Of a DNA stretch of 60,931 nt, positions 34,452-42,659 are shown piece after piece (position 1 is the first letter of the stretch; each line of letters opens with the position of its first letter). The stretch lies in contig NZ_JAGGKT010000023.1 of NCBI RefSeq assembly GCF_017873965.1, positions 1 through 60,931 of the forward strand, written 5' to 3'. This DNA comes from Ammoniphilus resinae (lineage in GTDB: Bacteria > Bacillota > Bacilli > Aneurinibacillales > RAOX-1). The notes under the pieces were generated by a model. The model made no database searches. It was not told the DNA's origin and saw only the letters and a program-made list of their open reading frames with translations. The position numbers and the translations under genes are program-made.

Positions 34452-35324
34452 TTAAAATTCTTTGTAAATTTGCTTGATAATTGCAATATAATCGATATTT
34501 CCGCCTTCCTGATTGATTAGCTGCTCATAGAGTTCCTTCGATTGAAACAGAACCGGCAGCTCTAACTGTTCAGCCTTTGCCTTCTCTATGGCCAGGTTGA
34601 TATCTTTTAATAAAAGGGCAGATTTAAAACTAGGCTCAAAGTTTCCTTCAATCATAAGTGGAGCCTTATGCTCTAAATGCCAACAGTTAGCCCCTCCTGA
34701 AACAAGAACATCCCTTAATTTATAAAGGTCTAGTCCGGATTTTTTCCCCAAAGCTAGGGCTTCACTCATCGTCAGGGTCGTTCCCGTAACCATAATTTGG
34801 TTGCATAACTTTGTCGTTTGACCCGCACCACTTGGTCCCATATAGGTAATTCGTTTCCCCATACACGCTAACACATCTTTAACCTGTTCAAAGGCCTGTT
34901 CTTCACCTCCGACCATGATTGACAGACTGCCAGCAACAGCGCCAACATACCCGCCACTGACAGGGGCATCAATATAGGAAACTCCCTTTTCCCCAAAAGC
35001 TTCGTTAATTTCCTTGGTTACTTCCGGTGAGATACTGCTCATATCGATCACAATCGTTCCTGGCTCAACATATTGAATAAGTGCCTGTTCACTTAAGAGA
35101 CAGACGTCCTTCACATGGGGAGAATTAGGGAGCATGGTAATAACAATCTCATTTTCCCCCACAGCCTCCAGCAAACTGGATGCAGGGTGAGCACCTTCCT
35201 TCTTCAATTCATCAACCAAGGATCGTACCTGATCAAATACGGTAACCTGGTGCCCCGCTTTTATCAAATTCATAACCATGGGTTTTCCCATTACACCAAG
35301 GCCAATAAATCCTATCTTTTTCAT
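34452..35324 (-). CDS. 3-hydroxyisobutyrate-dehydrogenase-family protein (LtnD/GarR-like)
   Basis: A 290-residue beta-hydroxyacid dehydrogenase. GFIGLGVMGKPM is the NAD(P) motif, DAPVSGGYVGAVAGSL the substrate-binding segment, and the catalytic Lys lies in TTKLCNQ. Family members include 3-hydroxyisobutyrate dehydrogenase, tartronate semialdehyde reductase (GarR) and L-threonate dehydrogenase (LtnD). GGGAGGG precedes the ATG. It sits between an orphan TRAP binding protein and the DenD-like gene; that trio (uptake protein plus two tetronate-type dehydrogenases) favours LtnD-like oxidation of L-threonate. GarR-type reduction of tartronate semialdehyde is the main alternative. Confidence 0.9.
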   Translation of the reverse strand: MKKIGFIGLGVMGKPMVMNLIKAGHQVTVFDQVRSLVDELKKEGAHPASSLLEAVGENEIVITMLPNSPHVKDVCLLSEQALIQYVEPGTIVIDMSSISPEVTKEINEAFGEKGVSYIDAPVSGGYVGAVAGSLSIMVGGEEQAFEQVKDVLACMGKRITYMGPSGAGQTTKLCNQIMVTGTTLTMSEALALGKKSGLDLYKLRDVLVSGGANCWHLEHKAPLMIEGNFEPSFKSALLLKDINLAIEKAKAEQLELPVLFQSKELYEQLINQEGGNIDYIAIIKQIYKEF

Positions 35325-35373
35325 GAATTATCCCTCCCAAATGAGAAGTGGGGGAATTCCCCCACTTGGTTGT

Positions 35374-36459
35374 TTATTTTACATCTCGAATACGTTGGAT
35401 TAGATTTGGTGCCCATTCGCTCTCAAATTGTTTTTCCACCTGGGCTTCTTCTACTTTTTTGGCAAATAGTGATTTGTCGACCTCTACTACCTTCATGCCT
35501 TCTGCTTTTAATTGCTCAAAGTACTCTTTTTCAGTTTGTTTTGTAAGATCCTTCTCGTAATTCCCTGCTTCAATAGCGGCTTCTTTAATCACTTTTTGAA
35601 TATCTTCAGGGAAACCGTTCAGCTTCTTATTGTTTATTAGGAATATGAAAGGTGCAATCAAATGCTCGGTGAGCATCACATGGGATTGAACTTCATAGAA
35701 CTTGGAAGTATAGATTAAGTCAACAGGGTTTTCCTGGCCATCTACAACCTTTGTTTCCAAAGCTGAGAACAGTTCGGTAAATGCCATGGGTGTCGGATTG
35801 GCTCCTAAAGCTCTCCAGGATTCTAAAATGTTTGGAATTTCGGGAGTACGAAGCTTCATTCCAACCAAGTCATCAGGGGTTTTAATTTCCCTGTTTGCAG
35901 TAAGATTTCGCGGGCTTCGATCCCACCAATCCAAAACGGTCGAATCTAAATTCTTATTAAATTCCTCTTTAATTTCATTACCTATTTCACCGTTTAGCAC
36001 CTTATGTAAGTGTTCCAAATCTCGAAAAAGGTAAAGGGAAGATAAACCAGCGTATTTCGGAGTGAACATGGCAAATGCTGCATCCCCTGTAATCACAAAA
36101 TCCACCGCGCCGAATTTCATACTATCAAGCATTTGCTTTTCGCCGCCAAGCATTCCGTTAGGATAAATATCAATTTTCACCTTGCCATCGGTTCCCTTTT
36201 CAACCATTTCGGCAAATTTCTTCGCACCCAAATCAACGGGACTATCAGCTGCATTAACATATCCCAATTTCAGAACAACCGTTTCTTTATTCTCGTTTTG
36301 GGCTGGCTCCGTTTTAGCAGATTCCTGTGGTTTGCTTGCTTCTTGTGGTTTGTTGGCTTCCTGTGGTTTGCTAGCCTCCTGAGGTTTGGAACCACACCCC
36401 GCAATAATCATAGACATCGCCAACAGGATTGCAAATGAACTAACAAGTGTTTTTTTCAT
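35374..36459 (-). CDS. Orphan TRAP transporter solute-binding lipoprotein with KPQEAS repeats
   Basis: A 361-residue DctP-type binding protein. The signal peptide ends in a lipobox (MIIAGC), and four tandem KPQEAS-like hexapeptides (about residues 25-48) form an extended linker between the lipid anchor and the ligand domain. LRTPEIPN holds the carboxylate-binding arginine, then PMAFTELFSAL and VDGQENP. No DctQ/DctM genes accompany it, so it may share the DctQM pair encoded at 19678-21467 or act as a sensor-type binding protein. It is the first gene before the LtnD-like and DenD-like genes, so its ligand is likely the acid they oxidise. Confidence 0.9.
   Translation of the reverse strand: MKKTLVSSFAILLAMSMIIAGCGSKPQEASKPQEANKPQEASKPQESAKTEPAQNENKETVVLKLGYVNAADSPVDLGAKKFAEMVEKGTDGKVKIDIYPNGMLGGEKQMLDSMKFGAVDFVITGDAAFAMFTPKYAGLSSLYLFRDLEHLHKVLNGEIGNEIKEEFNKNLDSTVLDWWDRSPRNLTANREIKTPDDLVGMKLRTPEIPNILESWRALGANPTPMAFTELFSALETKVVDGQENPVDLIYTSKFYEVQSHVMLTEHLIAPFIFLINNKKLNGFPEDIQKVIKEAAIEAGNYEKDLTKQTEKEYFEQLKAEGMKVVEVDKSLFAKKVEEAQVEKQFESEWAPNLIQRIRDVK
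36316..36387 (-). repeat. Four tandem 18-bp repeats encoding KPQEAS
   Basis: Consecutive 18-bp units (36370-36387, 36352-36369, 36334-36351, 36316-36333) encode KPQEAS, KPQEAN, KPQEAS and KPQESA in the linker of the orphan DctP lipoprotein. Copy number is expected to vary by slippage. Confidence 0.9.
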
Positions 36460-36597
36460 CGATCGTATCCCCCTTCGGAATCTGAATTTTTGTTTTGTCC
36501 AAACTTAAAGTGACAAGTTTTCTATTCCAGAACCGCCCCCTCTCAGGTGAATTTGTAAATATTAGTTAAAATAAATAGAATATACAGATATTTATTT

Positions 36598-38124
36598 TTA
36601 AAGATTGAATCCTTTGGGCTCACTCATTTGCAGTTGCTTCCAACGCCAAATCAGCTCTTTATTGTTTTCATAATAGGCTCTGAAAATAGGTAAGGCATGC
36701 GAGTAAAATGAATGAGCGTCTGGGTTAGGAATTACTTGTCTTTCCACTTTAATCCACTTTTTCCGCAATGATGCTAGGTCCGGAAATAAACCGATACCCC
36801 ATCCCGCAAGCATCGCTGCTCCTTTTGTTTCGGTTTCCAACTCCGCTGGAATAAGTAATCTCTTACCTAAAATGTCACTAATGATTTGCATCCAAAGTCT
36901 GCTGCGGGCCCCGCCTCCACCTGCATATAAATAGGTAGGGTTGATTCCACATTCCTCCTTCAAAATGCCATCATTTTGCGCTAAAGCAAAACCAACGCCT
37001 TCAAGTACAGCCCGGATCAAATGCGCCTTGTCATGCCTTAACTCTAGTCCAAAAAAGCTTCCGCTAGCATGCGGATCCCAAATTGGTGATCTTTCCCCTG
37101 TCAAATAAGGGACATACATCAAGCCTTCCGCTCCCCGATGAATAGACTCAGCCATCCTATCCATTTCGTCGTATAATCCGGTTGCGGGGCAATCTGAGAA
37201 AAGCAGCTTTTTTATCCATTTCATTGATATCCCTGCACTGTTAATGGGTGTCATACTAATCGGAGGGCTTGCCTCATCACAGACAGTATTCATAAATCGC
37301 AGATCCAATTTATCGTTCTCTACACAAATTCGGCATACAGTCCCCATAATCAGCGCACCACTACTGGCTTCTACCCCCAAACCAACCCAAGCCCCGATTG
37401 TATCCATCGCTCCAGCGATAACTGGTGTACCTGGTTTAAGACCAGTGCGAGCAGCTGCTTCGCTGTGGACAAAACCAATCACTTCTGAAGAAGAATAGAT
37501 GGGCGGCAACTCCTCAGGGTGGAGTGAAAATGCTTGACAAAGCTCACTGTCCCATCTTCTATCAAAAATATTGTAAAGCATTGTACTCGATGCCCTGCTA
37601 TGATCGATACTGTACTCACCCGTTAAGCAAAACGTCAAAAAACTTGTAGGTGCAAGGAAATAGCGAATTCTTTCAAAAATATGTGGTTCATGCTGTTTCA
37701 ACCATAAAAGGGTAGGACCCCAAAATGCCCCGGAAGCGATCCGATTCCCGGTCTTTTCGAATATCCACTCGTGACCGAACTCCACGGTCAATTGTTCAAC
37801 CTGGGCTGTGGCCCGATGATCAAGCTGCATAATGGCCGGACGAAGGATGTTTTGTTCGGCATCCATTATGATTAGAGAGTTAGTACAGGTAATCCCAATC
37901 CCTTTGACCTCTTCCGCCTTCACTTTTCCTCTAGAAAATACCTCTTGCAACCCATTACAAACATGGCTCCACCATAATTTTGGATCAAATTCCACCCAAC
38001 CTTTGAAAGGCATCGATAAGGCGTATTCACGGTAAGTTCGATCAACCAGCTCTCCATGGTCTGTGTAAAAACTTACTTTTAGCCCGGTTGTTCCGATATC
38101 GATCCCCGCAAGTAGTTTTGTCAA
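36598..38124 (-). CDS. FGGY-family carbohydrate kinase
   Basis: A 508-residue FGGY kinase. LLAGIDIGTTGLKVSFYTD at the N-terminus is the phosphate loop; the catalytic Asp lies in AGAMDTIGAW; YAGGGGARSRLWMQIISD and TETKGAAMLAGW form the C-terminal ATP site. I use a TTG start at 38124 because GGGGTGG lies 7 nt upstream; a possible ATG at 38151 has no site. The gene has its own promoter (38223-38251) and is followed after 138 nt by the DctP operon. It is divergent in sequence from the kinase at 28225, so the island has two FGGY kinases with different substrates. Confidence 0.9.
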   Translation of the reverse strand: MTKLLAGIDIGTTGLKVSFYTDHGELVDRTYREYALSMPFKGWVEFDPKLWWSHVCNGLQEVFSRGKVKAEEVKGIGITCTNSLIIMDAEQNILRPAIMQLDHRATAQVEQLTVEFGHEWIFEKTGNRIASGAFWGPTLLWLKQHEPHIFERIRYFLAPTSFLTFCLTGEYSIDHSRASSTMLYNIFDRRWDSELCQAFSLHPEELPPIYSSSEVIGFVHSEAAARTGLKPGTPVIAGAMDTIGAWVGLGVEASSGALIMGTVCRICVENDKLDLRFMNTVCDEASPPISMTPINSAGISMKWIKKLLFSDCPATGLYDEMDRMAESIHRGAEGLMYVPYLTGERSPIWDPHASGSFFGLELRHDKAHLIRAVLEGVGFALAQNDGILKEECGINPTYLYAGGGGARSRLWMQIISDILGKRLLIPAELETETKGAAMLAGWGIGLFPDLASLRKKWIKVERQVIPNPDAHSFYSHALPIFRAYYENNKELIWRWKQLQMSEPKGFNL

Positions 38125-38222
38125 CGAGCCACCACCCCCACATCTGACCATTGATCTATATTGTTGATTTTCTTTTACTCAAATTTGAAGTTTTTTGCTC
38201 ATTTTTGGTTGTTAATGATCTT

Positions 38223-38251
38223 ATTTTAATATATTGAGAATTTAAGTTCAA
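38223..38251 (-). promoter_or_regulatory. Promoter of the second FGGY kinase gene
   Basis: On the minus strand TTGAAC (38251-38246), a 17-nt spacer and TAAAAT (38228-38223). It is about 100 nt upstream of the TTG start at 38124. The rest of the 284-nt gap to 38409 is AT-rich; a small stem ACCTGC/GCAGGT occurs near 38356-38373. Confidence 0.6.
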
Positions 38252-38408
38252 TACTAATATTTCAGTTTATTTAAAATAATCACTATGCATGAGGTTGTTT
38301 CATCAGTGAGAACCATCACTTTAAATTCGGCGAAATTTGAATAGAATTAAACTAGAACCTGCACCCTAGCAGGTAATTTTACTAACATAGAAGAAATGAG
38401 GAATTGCC

Positions 38409-38696
38409 ATGGAGAATACTCATTTATACGAACCAAACCTTAAAAATACACTCAACCGTTTTGAAAACAGACAAGTGGTTTTAAATTTCTATCAGGAGGA
38501 TATGCTTGTGGATCGAGTCGGGCTTTTCTTTGATACAATGGAGGTAACCGACAAGTCCGTCAACTTTCAAAAAAACGGAGAAACCAGCTATGTCCTTGAT
38601 ATCCAAGACTATAACAGTTTTCAAGCCTTAACAGGCTTTAAACATTACTATTCCTTCTCTAACGACAACAACAGGGTTGAGTTGTATTTCCCCTAG
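38409..38696 (+). CDS. Small hypothetical protein
   Basis: I do not recognise this 95-residue acidic, soluble protein. It has no signal peptide or membrane segment. Alternating hydrophobic patterns (QVVLNFYQED, RVGLFFDTMEV, YVLDIQDY, YYSFSNDNNRVELYF) suggest an all-beta fold. A GAGGA precedes the ATG by about 6 nt. The protein at 38889-39128 is of similar size but not clearly related. It stands between the sugar island and the nitrate module on the plus strand, with no strong link to either. Confidence 0.65.
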   Translation: MENTHLYEPNLKNTLNRFENRQVVLNFYQEDMLVDRVGLFFDTMEVTDKSVNFQKNGETSYVLDIQDYNSFQALTGFKHYYSFSNDNNRVELYFP

Positions 38697-38888
38697 GCTC
38701 TACCCTGTCCGTTAGTTTATTTTCCCCACATATGAAGTTCTATTTAAGTTTCACTTACTCCTAAAAATAACCCCAGATTTTAAGCCTTATTAAACAAATA
38801 AATCAGGGAATCCCCCGACATACTTTTCATATAAAAACTTTTAAAATAGTGATTAAGAAAGTTTTAGTAAAAAAGGAGAGTGGTTAAT

Positions 38889-39128
38889 ATGACGCTTATT
38901 GATGTGAAAGAAGTATTCAATACATGTGAGTATCCATTTTATAAAGAAGTTATGTTAAATTCAGGGACAATGACCTGTACAATATACAGCACACATTCCG
39001 ACTTTAAGAAACAAATCAACATCCCGCTATTAAACTTTGATCAGGCTGTACACTATATTTCACTAAACATTATCCAGCTACGATCCTATGAAATGATCCA
39101 CAAAGAGTTAAGCGAGGATTTGGACTGA
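38889..39128 (+). CDS. Small hypothetical protein
   Basis: A 79-residue protein of unknown function. ATG 38889 follows AAAGGAG; the GTG at 38880 sits too near the ribosome site. Segments MLNSGTMTCTIYS and INIPLLNFDQAVHYISLNIIQL suggest a small alpha/beta fold. The last five codons (EDLD and stop) run into the first unit of the 52-bp tandem repeats. I find no conserved motif that names it. Confidence 0.6.
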   Translation: MTLIDVKEVFNTCEYPFYKEVMLNSGTMTCTIYSTHSDFKKQINIPLLNFDQAVHYISLNIIQLRSYEMIHKELSEDLD

Positions 39129-39350
39129 TATCCTCTGTTTGCTCCATTTTGAGTCCAAATCAGACCTGGATTCGGACTGAAACCCTCTATTTGCTCCACT
39201 CTGAGTCTGAATCAGGCGTGGATTCGGACTGAAACCACTGTTTGCTCCACTCTGAGTCTGAATCAGACCTGGATTCGGACTTAAACCCACTGTTTGCTCC
39301 TCTCTGAGTCCGAATCAGACCTAGATTCGGACTGAAACCTACTGTTTGTA
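39116..39350. repeat. Five tandem palindromic repeats, period about 52 bp
   Basis: The marker GATTCGGACT (first copy GATTTGGACT) recurs with its TTCGG core at 39119, 39171, 39223, 39274 and 39326: periods 52, 52, 51, 52. Each unit also carries the reverse complement AGTCCGAATC or AGTCTGAATC, so adjacent units can fold as 10-bp stems with a 7-nt loop (AGACCTG). The array begins inside the 3' end of the small gene ending at 39128 and fills most of the 326-nt gap before the NarK gene. The only ORF through it (minus strand) is an artefact of the repeat. Confidence 0.9.
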
Positions 39351-39454
39351 TTCCAAAAAGCTGTCTTCATCTTCTAAGCACCTTTTGTTTTTTCTAGGAA
39401 AATGGGCACATTAAAAAAGCCGTCTTCATTTATCCATTAGAAAGGAGTAAGAAC

Positions 39455-40714
39455 ATGCATTCAGGAAATTCACAATTAACGATTCAAACGACAAGCTTGG
39501 TTATAGGGTTTATGGTTTGGGTCATTCTTTCTTCCCTGATGCCCTTTATCCAAGATGATATTGCCTTGACACCCAATCAGATCACTTGGATCTCCTCGAT
39601 TCCGGTCATTTTAGGATCACTCTTGCGTATCCCCTTTGGTTTTTGGACCAATCGATACGGGGGAAGGGTTATGTTTGCGATTAGCTTTGTATTCCTTTTA
39701 TTTCCTGTTTATTACATTAGTATAGCTGACTCTTTTATTGATTTGCTAATAGGAGGGTTATTTGTTGGGATTGGCGGAGCAATCTTCTCTATCGGGGTCA
39801 CCTCACTGCCCAAGTATTATCCTAGTGAGAAGCACGGTTTTATCAATGGGATTTATGGGGCAGGCAATATTGGGACCGCAATCACCGCCTTTTTAGCACC
39901 TGTTCTTGCCAACCAATTGGGGTGGGTTACCACAGTTAGACTTTACCTTATCCTTCTCGCTGCCTTCGCACTGCTCAATTTTTTCTTTGGGGATCGTCAT
40001 GAACCACGTGTGGTTGCATCGCTAAAAGAACAAGTCTCACAGGTCTATAAAAGCCAAAAGCTGTGGTTCATTTGTATCTTTTATTTCCTTACATTCGGAT
40101 CCTTTGTTGCCTTTACGATTTATTTACCAAACTTTCTCGTCTCCCACTTTCAATTGGCAAAAGTAGATGCAGGGCTTCGCACCGCTGGCTTTATCACTCT
40201 GGCCACCTTGATGCGACCGATCGGGGGATGGTTAGGGGATCGATTTAATCCGTTTAAACTGCTCATGCTTGTCTTTGCAGGACTGACTGTTGCAGGGGTT
40301 CTCTTGTCGTTTACACTTTCGCTGTTTCTCTATACGGTCGGATGTTTGACGGTTGCATTCTGTGCAGGGGTGGGAAACGGGGTTATTTTCAAATTAGTTC
40401 CCCTTTACTTCTCTAAACAGGCAGGAATCGTGAACGGGATTGTTGCTGCCATGGGAGGGCTTGGAGGTTTCTTCCCGCCACTGCTCCTCACCATCGTATT
40501 CAACCTGACGGGTCACTATGCAATTGGATTTATGGCCTTGTCGGAAGTCGCGCTAGCGAGCTTCATTCTCGTGATGTGGATGTATTACGAAGAGAAGGTA
40601 CAGCATGCCGAAACGAATCGCGGCGAATCAGAGGGCAACGCTGAAGAAGGGGGTTCTGCTGGTTTTCATTTTCCCACGTACCGTTTGAAAAGGCGTATTC
40701 GCGGAAAATTCTGA
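39455..40714 (+). CDS. narK: NarK/NasA-type nitrate/nitrite transporter (MFS)
   Basis: A 419-residue major-facilitator protein with 12 hydrophobic segments. The family motifs are FWTNRYGGR (loop 2-3), GIGGAIFSIGVTSLPKYYP, the nitrate-signature-like GIYGAGNIGTAI, and AMGGLGGFFPP in the second half. Conserved Arg residues in LRIPFG and MRPIGG are where NarK binds nitrate. It imports nitrate or exchanges it for nitrite. AAAGGAG precedes the ATG. The gene converges on the nitrate reductase operon (13 nt between stops). A charged 45-residue C-terminal tail follows the last helix. Confidence 0.9.
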   Translation: MHSGNSQLTIQTTSLVIGFMVWVILSSLMPFIQDDIALTPNQITWISSIPVILGSLLRIPFGFWTNRYGGRVMFAISFVFLLFPVYYISIADSFIDLLIGGLFVGIGGAIFSIGVTSLPKYYPSEKHGFINGIYGAGNIGTAITAFLAPVLANQLGWVTTVRLYLILLAAFALLNFFFGDRHEPRVVASLKEQVSQVYKSQKLWFICIFYFLTFGSFVAFTIYLPNFLVSHFQLAKVDAGLRTAGFITLATLMRPIGGWLGDRFNPFKLLMLVFAGLTVAGVLLSFTLSLFLYTVGCLTVAFCAGVGNGVIFKLVPLYFSKQAGIVNGIVAAMGGLGGFFPPLLLTIVFNLTGHYAIGFMALSEVALASFILVMWMYYEEKVQHAETNRGESEGNAEEGGSAGFHFPTYRLKRRIRGKF

Positions 40715-40727
40715 ATCTACACCGCCC

Positions 40728-41324
40728 TTAATCTATCAAATTCATATTGATGGCGTGTTGCGCCCTGGCATATTCAACAGGGGTATTCATGTTTAAAAAT
40801 TCGTAAGGGTCGTTTTGGGTAAAGGTTTTGATGTTCAATTCTTCGATAACATCCATCATCCTCCTGCGACCCGACTTTACAATTTGTTCAAAAGAAGCTT
40901 GCGTTCTGCGGCGATATAAAGCATAAAGAGGGTGAAGCTTCTCATTTGCTATTGGCACAACCCCATCGCGAGAAGGATCCTGTTCCAAGCATTGGACCAT
41001 TTTCATAATCGTCTTTGTCCTGACAAAGGGATAGTCGCAGGCAATAACAAACTGCAACGGATAATTCGATTTTTCCATTCCGGCATGGATTCCGCCAACT
41101 GGACCGCAATTTTGATAAATATCCTTTGCAAAACGAACCATTGAAGGCAAAAAGCTATAAGGAGAAGGATCTGCGGTCACAACCGTAACCCTTTCACATA
41201 CTGCAAGTAGCTGCCTACAAATCAAAAGAAGAACAGGTTCGTTATGAAGAAGGAGCAGTTCCTTCGGTTCCTTCATCCTCCGGCTTTGCCCGCCTGCCAA
41301 AACAATCCCATGCAATTGCTCCAT
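40728..41324 (-). CDS. mobA: Molybdenum cofactor guanylyltransferase MobA
   Basis: A 198-residue nucleotidyltransferase. LAGGQSRRMKEPKEL is the GTP-binding signature, GPVGGIHAGM follows, and the aspartate of VIACDYPF binds metal. It joins GMP to molybdopterin to make the bis-MGD cofactor required by the Nas/Nap-type reductase of this operon. It is the last gene of the nitrate operon, which explains the position. Confidence 0.93.
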   Translation of the reverse strand: MEQLHGIVLAGGQSRRMKEPKELLLLHNEPVLLLICRQLLAVCERVTVVTADPSPYSFLPSMVRFAKDIYQNCGPVGGIHAGMEKSNYPLQFVIACDYPFVRTKTIMKMVQCLEQDPSRDGVVPIANEKLHPLYALYRRRTQASFEQIVKSGRRRMMDVIEELNIKTFTQNDPYEFLNMNTPVEYARAQHAINMNLID

Positions 41325-41339
41325 TCGGAACCCCTTCCT

Positions 41340-41627
41340 TTATCTTTCTAGCACTTTTATCTGATAACTTAAGTTTGACTCGGTATCTACAGCATAATAA
41401 ATCGGGTAAGTCCACTCTATTTTACTATGAATTGGCACAGCGATAAAGGTTGTCTCATCAAAATGAAAGCGGATATGTGTTGTATCCGGACATAGGCAAA
41501 CATCCCATAAAGTCTTTTGGAAGGTGGGAGCCGTCGGCTGATCCTCCAAATCCAGGATTTTCACCTCGATCGGGCACCCTTTATATTCCTTAAGTGCTTC
41601 CATACTAGTGACAGCCACAGCCACCAC
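41340..41627 (-). CDS. Conserved-looking small protein of the nitrate operon
   Basis: About 95 residues, function unrecognised. GTG 41627 (AAAAGGGG just upstream) or ATG 41603 could be the start; both overlap or abut the end of the preceding gene. Sequence is hydrophilic with mixed strands (EVKILDLEDQP, HIRFHFDETTFIAVPI, YQIKVLER). A cofactor-insertion or assembly role beside MobA is possible, but I see no motif to support one. Confidence 0.6.
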   Translation of the reverse strand: MVAVAVTSMEALKEYKGCPIEVKILDLEDQPTAPTFQKTLWDVCLCPDTTHIRFHFDETTFIAVPIHSKIEWTYPIYYAVDTESNLSYQIKVLER

Positions 41628-41931
41628 ACCCCTTTTCTCTCGCTTGATTAGGATATACCTGCAAACGATACCCTTGCAGCCATTGCCAAAATTCTGGATG
41701 GGCACGCGTCTCAAGAAAAGATATAACCTCTTCTTCAGAGCGCCATTTTTCCATTCCTCTTACTTCCGCTACGACGATTTCATATTCTTCATTTTTTCTC
41801 CAATCGATGTACCAATGCAAAGATTCCCCGAACAGGCTAAATAGTTCATCCTCAACAGCATCTTTTAAATTTTCTTGTTCCGCAAGGGGCGGGCAAATGA
41901 AACAGAAATCAAAGAAACATTCACTTTTCAT
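41605..41931 (-). CDS. Cys-tailed small protein of the nitrate operon
   Basis: A 108-residue protein with an N-terminal CFFDFCFICPP segment and a C-terminal tail GCGGCGCH, both cysteine-rich, around an acidic helical middle rich in Trp and Glu. The C-x-x-C-x-C-H tail suggests metal binding or delivery. No family recognised. ATG 41931 overlaps the end of the upstream membrane-protein gene by 11 nt, so it is clearly part of the operon. It may be a dedicated maturation chaperone in the absence of a NarJ/NapD gene; that is a guess from context. Confidence 0.65.
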   Translation of the reverse strand: MKSECFFDFCFICPPLAEQENLKDAVEDELFSLFGESLHWYIDWRKNEEYEIVVAEVRGMEKWRSEEEVISFLETRAHPEFWQWLQGYRLQVYPNQAREKGCGGCGCH

Positions 41932-42127
41932 TTGGGTTCGCCCCCACGTTTTTGTGCCGTTTATAAATCCAGATCGCAATTGGGAAAAGCACCACGTTCA
42001 AGCCTGCCAGGAGGAGTGTAATCCCGTAATTCTCGAAATAATATTGATGGACCGTAGCTTGTGTGATTACAATATTAAAAAATAAAATCAGGCATAACCA
42101 CAATACCCCACGATAACTACGCTTCAT
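41921..42127 (-). CDS. Small two-helix membrane protein of the nitrate operon
   Basis: A 68-residue protein with two hydrophobic segments (about residues 8-24 and 36-54) and a basic C-terminal tail (YKRHKNVG). The start overlaps the Rieske gene's stop by 11 nt, indicating translational coupling. It may be an accessory membrane subunit of the Rieske/cytochrome b complex; no known family recognised. Confidence 0.7.
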   Translation of the reverse strand: MKRSYRGVLWLCLILFFNIVITQATVHQYYFENYGITLLLAGLNVVLFPIAIWIYKRHKNVGANPNEK

Positions 42128-42644
42128 AACGCTTCACCCCTACTGCATAAATCGAACCGCCATCCACTTTTATCACAATTTCAGGCAGCGCCCTTCTCGG
42201 TGGTCCCGCTGTCGGCTCCCCGGACTTCACATCAAAAAATCCATGATGACAAGGACAAACCAACTGATCTCGTTCCTTACTCCAAAAAACAGGGCAGCGA
42301 AGATGTGTACAAGCATTTTGGTAAGCCTTAAATTCGTTTTCACCTAACCGCACCAACAGAGCCGAATCGTGCTCACCCGGGTAGGCAAATTCCACCGCAT
42401 CACCAACGGCGACTTGATTTAACTTCGCAATCTCCAATTCTGGATATTTTTTATTATTAAGCCCCATTAATTCCTTAGCAGCAACCGCTCCCCAAGGGAG
42501 GGTGGAAACTGCAAATAATCCTGCAGCGCCAGCCAATGTCTTCATAAAAGATCTACGATCTATACTCCGCTCATTATTTTTTGAGATATTGTGGGTATAA
42601 TTATCCTCATCAAAAGGAATTCGACCGTTTTTTTCATTTTCCAT
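42117..42644 (-). CDS. Rieske [2Fe-2S] protein with Tat signal
   Basis: A 175-residue Rieske protein. A long N-region precedes a twin-arginine signal (RRSFMK at residues 30-35) and hydrophobic segment, so folded protein is exported by Tat and probably stays anchored. Cluster ligands are C112/H114 and C130/H133, and C117 with C132 form the disulfide pair of high-potential bc1-type Rieske proteins. It is encoded directly after the ferredoxin-type subunit. Neither the catalytic subunit nor the ferredoxin has a signal, so this protein may carry them across the membrane, as AioB does for AioA in arsenite oxidase. GGAGGAGG precedes the ATG. Confidence 0.92.
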   Translation of the reverse strand: MENEKNGRIPFDEDNYTHNISKNNERSIDRRSFMKTLAGAAGLFAVSTLPWGAVAAKELMGLNNKKYPELEIAKLNQVAVGDAVEFAYPGEHDSALLVRLGENEFKAYQNACTHLRCPVFWSKERDQLVCPCHHGFFDVKSGEPTAGPPRRALPEIVIKVDGGSIYAVGVKRYEA

Positions 42645-42659
42645 TTTTCCAACCTCCTC

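Noticed and set aside
8241-38124. Recently inserted mobile island with integrase or insertion sequences
   Set aside because: No transposase, integrase, tRNA or attachment site was seen; only the 52-bp relic hints at rearrangement.
39108-39290. Open reading frame of 60 residues with repeated peptide on the minus strand
   Set aside because: It runs through the 52-bp tandem repeats, has no ribosome site, and its peptide repeats merely mirror the DNA period.
39116-39350. Possible CRISPR array
   Set aside because: Whole units are repeated with no unique spacers, and the units are internally palindromic; no cas genes nearby.
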